From: Leptolyngbya subtilissima AS-A7 | Lineage (GTDB): Bacteria > Cyanobacteriota > Cyanobacteriia > Phormidesmidales > Phormidesmidaceae | Direction of reading: 5' to 3' | Assembly (NCBI RefSeq): GCF_039962255.1 | Contig: NZ_JAMPKY010000013.1 | Span: 1-64,000, forward strand | DNA length: 64,000 nt | Shown here: piece after piece, positions 60,924 to 64,000 of the stretch | Layout of the letters: each line of letters starts with the position of its first letter | How positions within the stretch are numbered: position 1 is the stretch's first letter | Translations under genes and position numbers: made by a program | Notes under the pieces: model-generated | The model's database searches: none | The model's input: only the letters and a program-made list of their open reading frames with translations | What the model was told of the DNA's origin: nothing

Positions 60924-61841
60924 TCAAGAGTCCAAATTACGAGCAACACTGCGCATCAGGAAAATCGCCACGATGTTGGCCAGCACGACGGCAATTAAAC
61001 CGCCCGCCGAGGCTCCACCGACGTCAAATTCCAGCAGCGCTTTGAGGTAGATGTAGTAGGCCAGGTTGGTGGTGGCGAGGCCAGGGCCGCCCCCGGTGGT
61101 AACGAAAATTTCGGCAAAGATGGTGAGAAAGAAAATCGTCTCGATCATGGCGACCACGGCGATCGCCCGATTGAGGTGAGGCAGCACCACAAAGCGGAAC
61201 AGCTGCATGGCACTGGCACCATCCATGCGGGCCGCCTCCATCTGGTCAGTATCGAGGGACTGAATTGCCGTCAGCAAAATCAGCAGGGCAAAGGGCAGCC
61301 ACTGCCAAGCCACGATGATGATGATCGCCAGCAGCGGAAAGTCGGCAAACCAGTCGATCGCACCCAGGCCGAGCCCCCGCGTGATCTGGGCAAACAGCCC
61401 GTTCACCGGGTGCATCAGCATGTTTTTCCAGATCAGGGCGCTGACCGTGGGCATGACAAAAAATGGCGAAATTGCCAGCACCCGCGCCACGCCGCGACCG
61501 GGAAACTCCTGGTTGAACAGCACCGCCAGCACGGTGCCGAGGCCAATCGTAATTGCCAGCACCGACACTACCAGCACCATCGTGATGCCGATCGAAATCC
61601 ACAGAGTCGGGTCGGTGAGAATGTAGGCAAAGTTAGCGAAGCCGACAAACTCGCGATTGTCGGGAATCAGCAGGTTGTAGCGCTGGAAGGCAAACCAGAT
61701 GGCCATCGCCAGCGGCACCACCATCCAGAGCACCAGCAGAATCACCGACGGTGCCACCAGCAGCCGAGCGGGAATCGAGCGGTGCGATCGCGCCCGCGCG
61801 GGCGGCGGCGAGTGGGTAGGGGTTGCGATAGATGAGGTCAT
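60924..61841 (-). CDS. Sugar/polyol ABC permease, first subunit (MalF/SmoF type)
   Basis: A 305-aa permease with six or seven predicted helices. The first 25 residues are Ser/Pro/Arg-rich. The EAA loop is DTDQMEAARMDGASAMQLFR and continues FVVLPHLNR (about 200-228). It pairs with the MalG-type subunit to form the channel in the plasma membrane. A repeat block separates it from the binding-protein gene. Confidence 0.92.
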   Translation of the reverse strand: MTSSIATPTHSPPPARARSHRSIPARLLVAPSVILLVLWMVVPLAMAIWFAFQRYNLLIPDNREFVGFANFAYILTDPTLWISIGITMVLVVSVLAITIGLGTVLAVLFNQEFPGRGVARVLAISPFFVMPTVSALIWKNMLMHPVNGLFAQITRGLGLGAIDWFADFPLLAIIIIVAWQWLPFALLILLTAIQSLDTDQMEAARMDGASAMQLFRFVVLPHLNRAIAVVAMIETIFFLTIFAEIFVTTGGGPGLATTNLAYYIYLKALLEFDVGGASAGGLIAVVLANIVAIFLMRSVARNLDS

Positions 61842-62013
61842 GGGGAAGGGGTGGATAGGTGGATGAGTGGGAGGGTGGGGGAGTAGGCGAGTGGGAGGGT
61901 GGGAGGGTGGATGAGTGGGGAGTGTTGGGTTATTGGATGTTGGGTATCAGGTATCAGGTATTGGGAAAAAGCAACTACCCATCCACCCGCCTACCCTCCC
62001 ACCCCCTACCCGT
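61842..62013. repeat. Mirrored TGGATGAG / CCCATCCACC repeat block
   Basis: A G-rich arm (GGTGGATGAGTGGGAGGGTGG units, 61850-61925) and a C-rich arm (CTACCCATCCACCCGCCTAC units, 61975-62015) flank a central GGGTATCAGGTATCAGGTATTGGG stretch. It lies between binding-protein and permease genes of one operon. Confidence 0.75.
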
Positions 62014-63363
62014 CTACTCGATATAGCCGGTATGACGCATGAACCGTTCAGCGACGGTTTGCGACTGGGCGATCGCTTGGTCAACCGAGACCTGATCAGC
62101 TAGGGCTGAGGCCATGCGCTGGCCGACTTGGGTGCCGATTGCCTGAAACTCAGGGATATCGACGTACTGCACGCCTTTGTAGGGGGTGGGCAGTGGGGAT
62201 GGGTTGGTGATATCAGCTGCCTGGATGGAATCCAGCACGATTTTTGCAAAGGGGGCGGCTGCTTGATAGTCAGGGTTCTCGTAGGTGGAGGTGCGGGTGC
62301 CGGGGGGTACTGAGACCCAGCCGTATTCGTCCGCTACCAGCTGCACGTACTCCTTGGAGGTGGCCCAGGCGACGAAGCGCTCGGCGGCCTCGGGCGACTG
62401 GGATGTGGCTGGAATTGCTAGCGCCCAAGACCACAACCAGTTAGAGCCGTTGGGGTAAGACTCGACTGGGGCGCGGGCAAAGCCGAGGCGATCGGCCACC
62501 TGCGACTGCTCAGGGTTCGAGAGCAGCCCGGCAGCGACGGTGGCATCGATCCACATGCCGCACTTGCCGGTGGAGAACAGGGCCAAGTTTTCGTTAAAGC
62601 CGTTGGAACTGGCTCCGGGCGGCCCGTACTGGTTCATCACATCAACGTAATAATTGACGGCGTTTTGCCACTCGGGGCTGTCGATGGTGGGCTGCCAGTC
62701 CATGTCGAACCAGCGGCCGCCGAAGGTGTTGACCAGGGTGGTGAGAAAGGCCATATTCTCGCCCCAGCCCGGCTTGCCCCGCAGGCAAATGCCGTAGACG
62801 CCGTTGGTTGGGTCGTGCACCTGGCTGGCCCACTCGCCCACCTGGGCATAGGTGGGGTTGGGGGGCACCGTAATGCCCGCCTTGTCAAACAGGTCGGTGC
62901 GGTAGTAAAGCATCGAGCTTTCGCCGTAGAAGGGCACCGCATAGAGGTTGTCTTCGTAGGAAAGCCCGGTGCGAATCGGGTCGATCAGGTCGTCAACGTC
63001 GTACTCGGCGGGCAGCCCGTCGAGCGATCGCAGCCAGCCCCGCCTGGCCCAGATTGGCGTTTCGTAGGACCCAATCGTCAATACATCGAACTGACCGCCC
63101 TGGCTGGCCACATCGGTGGTGGTGCGCTGGCGCAGAATGTTTTCCTCTAGCACCACCCAGCGCAGCTCGATATCGGGGTTGTCGGCTTCGAAATGGCTCG
63201 ACAGGTCTTGCATCACCACCATGTCGCCGTTGTTGACGGTGGCGATGGTTAGACGAGTGCGGTCCCCGGCCTGGGGGCCTGCTGAACAGGCATTGACCAG
63301 CTGCACCAGCAGCAGGCCAATGAGGAATGCTGCCAGCATTCGGGCTCGGCGAAATAAGCGCAT
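62014..63363 (-). CDS. Sugar/polyol-binding lipoprotein of an ABC importer
   Basis: A 449-aa extracellular solute-binding protein, family 1. The signal peptide ends at C26 (LVNAC), so it is lipid-anchored at the outer face of the plasma membrane. Segments ATDVASQGGQFDVLTIGSYE, YAVPFYGESSMLYYRTDLFD, and LFSTGKCGMWIDATVAAGLL are typical of CUT1 binding proteins for mannitol/sorbitol (SmoE/MtlE). It is the first gene of the importer operon, divergent from an SDR gene across 166 bases. Confidence 0.9.
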   Translation of the reverse strand: MRLFRRARMLAAFLIGLLLVQLVNACSAGPQAGDRTRLTIATVNNGDMVVMQDLSSHFEADNPDIELRWVVLEENILRQRTTTDVASQGGQFDVLTIGSYETPIWARRGWLRSLDGLPAEYDVDDLIDPIRTGLSYEDNLYAVPFYGESSMLYYRTDLFDKAGITVPPNPTYAQVGEWASQVHDPTNGVYGICLRGKPGWGENMAFLTTLVNTFGGRWFDMDWQPTIDSPEWQNAVNYYVDVMNQYGPPGASSNGFNENLALFSTGKCGMWIDATVAAGLLSNPEQSQVADRLGFARAPVESYPNGSNWLWSWALAIPATSQSPEAAERFVAWATSKEYVQLVADEYGWVSVPPGTRTSTYENPDYQAAAPFAKIVLDSIQAADITNPSPLPTPYKGVQYVDIPEFQAIGTQVGQRMASALADQVSVDQAIAQSQTVAERFMRHTGYIE

Positions 63364-63529
63364 CGCACGGCTCCTCGAATTGCTAAAAAATAAACTAAAT
63401 TGAACTTATGCTCTAGTCATGGGCAAAAGCCCAATAATGGAATCATACTGATGTCGCTTCCCAGGGGCGAGGCGTTCAGTAGTATTCGCAACAATTCTTG
63501 ATTGCAGTTCTAATCTTGAGGCCACCTGT
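63364..63529. promoter_or_regulatory. Divergent control region of the polyol cluster
   Basis: 166 bases between the binding-protein gene and the SDR gene. It contains a stem TGGGC-AAAA-GCCCA (63420-63433 region), an AT-rich stretch near 63380-63405 and an inverted CAAT-N5-ATTG near 63493-63505. These are possible operator or promoter elements; no specific regulator is adjacent. Confidence 0.35.
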
Positions 63530-64000
63530 ATGAGCGCGACGGCAACCTACGATTTCCAGGGCAAAACCATTCTGATTACTGGTGGGGCGGGGGAAATTGG
63601 CAAAGCTACCGCTCACCGATTTGCCGCCAACGGAGCAACAATTGTGTTGCTAGATATTAACGAGATGAGGCTGGCCGAGGTCGCCCAGGGGCTAAAAGAC
63701 TATGGCAATCCTGTGTACACCGTTCGCTGCGATGTCACCGATGCCCAGGAGGTGGCCGACATGATTGCGATCGCCGTTGAGCAGGTGGGTCAGCTCGACT
63801 ATGTGTTTAACAATGCCGGCTACCAGGGTGCGTTTGCCAAGACCGATGAATATCCTGAGGAAGACTTCCAGAAGGTGATCGACATCAACGTGGTCGGTGT
63901 GTTTCACATTCTCAAGGCCGCTGCCCAGCACTTGCGGAAGGCGGGCGGGGCGATCGTCAACATGGCTAGCCACGCCGGGGTAGATGGGCCGCCCAACATG
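63530..64000 (+). CDS. Short-chain dehydrogenase/reductase (partial), possible polyol dehydrogenase
   Basis: The first 157 codons are present; the gene runs off the right edge. The NAD(P) motif is TGGAGEIGKA (17-26) and the NNAG motif is at about 92-95. The catalytic Ser region is visible as VNMASHAGVDG; the YxxxK lies beyond the window. The Asp after the second strand (LLDIN) favours NAD. A GAGG site stands nine bases before the ATG. It is divergent from the polyol importer operon and is probably a SmoS-like sorbitol or related dehydrogenase. Confidence 0.85.
   Translation, partial: MSATATYDFQGKTILITGGAGEIGKATAHRFAANGATIVLLDINEMRLAEVAQGLKDYGNPVYTVRCDVTDAQEVADMIAIAVEQVGQLDYVFNNAGYQGAFAKTDEYPEEDFQKVIDINVVGVFHILKAAAQHLRKAGGAIVNMASHAGVDGPPNM

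Noticed and set aside
62500-62530. GGTTCGAG-like sequence suggesting a tRNA T-arm
   Set aside because: It is inside the binding-protein gene and no cloverleaf can be built.

Overview
The window is chromosomal DNA from a cyanobacterium. The evidence is a psbA (photosystem II D1) 3' end at the left edge, a Gun4 Mg-chelatase regulator, an ndhF3-ndhD3-cupA-cupS CO2-uptake locus, a Ycf46-like AAA protein, several cyanobacteria-type conserved proteins (DUF2996, DUF2256, DUF1565+SLH), and very frequent GCGATCGC (HIP1) octamers. Dispersed short tandem repeats between genes, the GC-rich codon use and the SLH protein suggest a filamentous leptolyngbyoid type; this genus-level guess is inference only. 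No tRNA, rRNA, CRISPR array, transposase or prophage gene was seen.

Layout. 1-5.6 kb: psbA end with terminator, ygfZ, gmd, a DUF2996 protein, an alpha/beta hydrolase, and a DUF790 (Bax1-like) nuclease whose start may be ACG. 5.6-13 kb: minus-strand housekeeping block recG with an upstream conserved hypothetical, tsf, rpsB (with structured leader and intergenic hairpins), and icd. 13-21 kb: response regulator, gun4 with a tiny DUF2256 gene, isoaspartyl peptidase with a small membrane protein, an acyl-CoA-dehydrogenase-like flavoprotein divergent from an HxlR regulator with a clear palindromic operator candidate, a glutathionyl-hydroquinone-reductase-like GST, and gnd. 21-27 kb: a small exported protein, pentapeptide-repeat protein overlapping cutA, a membrane protein, and a large coiled-coil/TPR protein.

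27-33.2 kb: inducible NDH-1MS CO2-hydration module (ndhF3, ndhD3, cupA, cupS). It is preceded by two ATTGA-N6-TCAAT boxes of LysR type. A MITE-like element and an antisense Nudix gene interrupt it, and CCCATCCACC-type repeats lie directly before three of its start codons. 33-48 kb: nuclease lipoprotein, a flavin oxidoreductase lacking its cysteine pair, exopolyphosphatase, a three-gene envelope/stress cluster, a DUF1565+SLH protein, methyltransferase, GT39-like glycosyltransferase, small exported protein, SnoaL-like protein, and uvrA. 48.1-50.3 kb: a roughly 1-kb gene-free stretch and an AT-richer GT61 glycosyltransferase, probably acquired. 50.4-57.1 kb: AAA ATPase, DUF1361 membrane protein, S10 peptidase, TerB-like protein, pyrR, type-2 IPP isomerase.

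57.2-64 kb: a polyol-type sugar ABC importer (binding protein, two permeases, ATPase) with a mannitol-dehydrogenase-family enzyme and a divergent SDR dehydrogenase running off the right edge. This resembles the smo/mtl operons of heterotrophic bacteria and is the most distinctive metabolic module here. I did not find a convincingly new multi-gene system. The most useful leads are the polyol cluster, the repeat invasion of the CO2-uptake operon, the HxlR operator, the probable ACG start, and two candidate structured RNAs.
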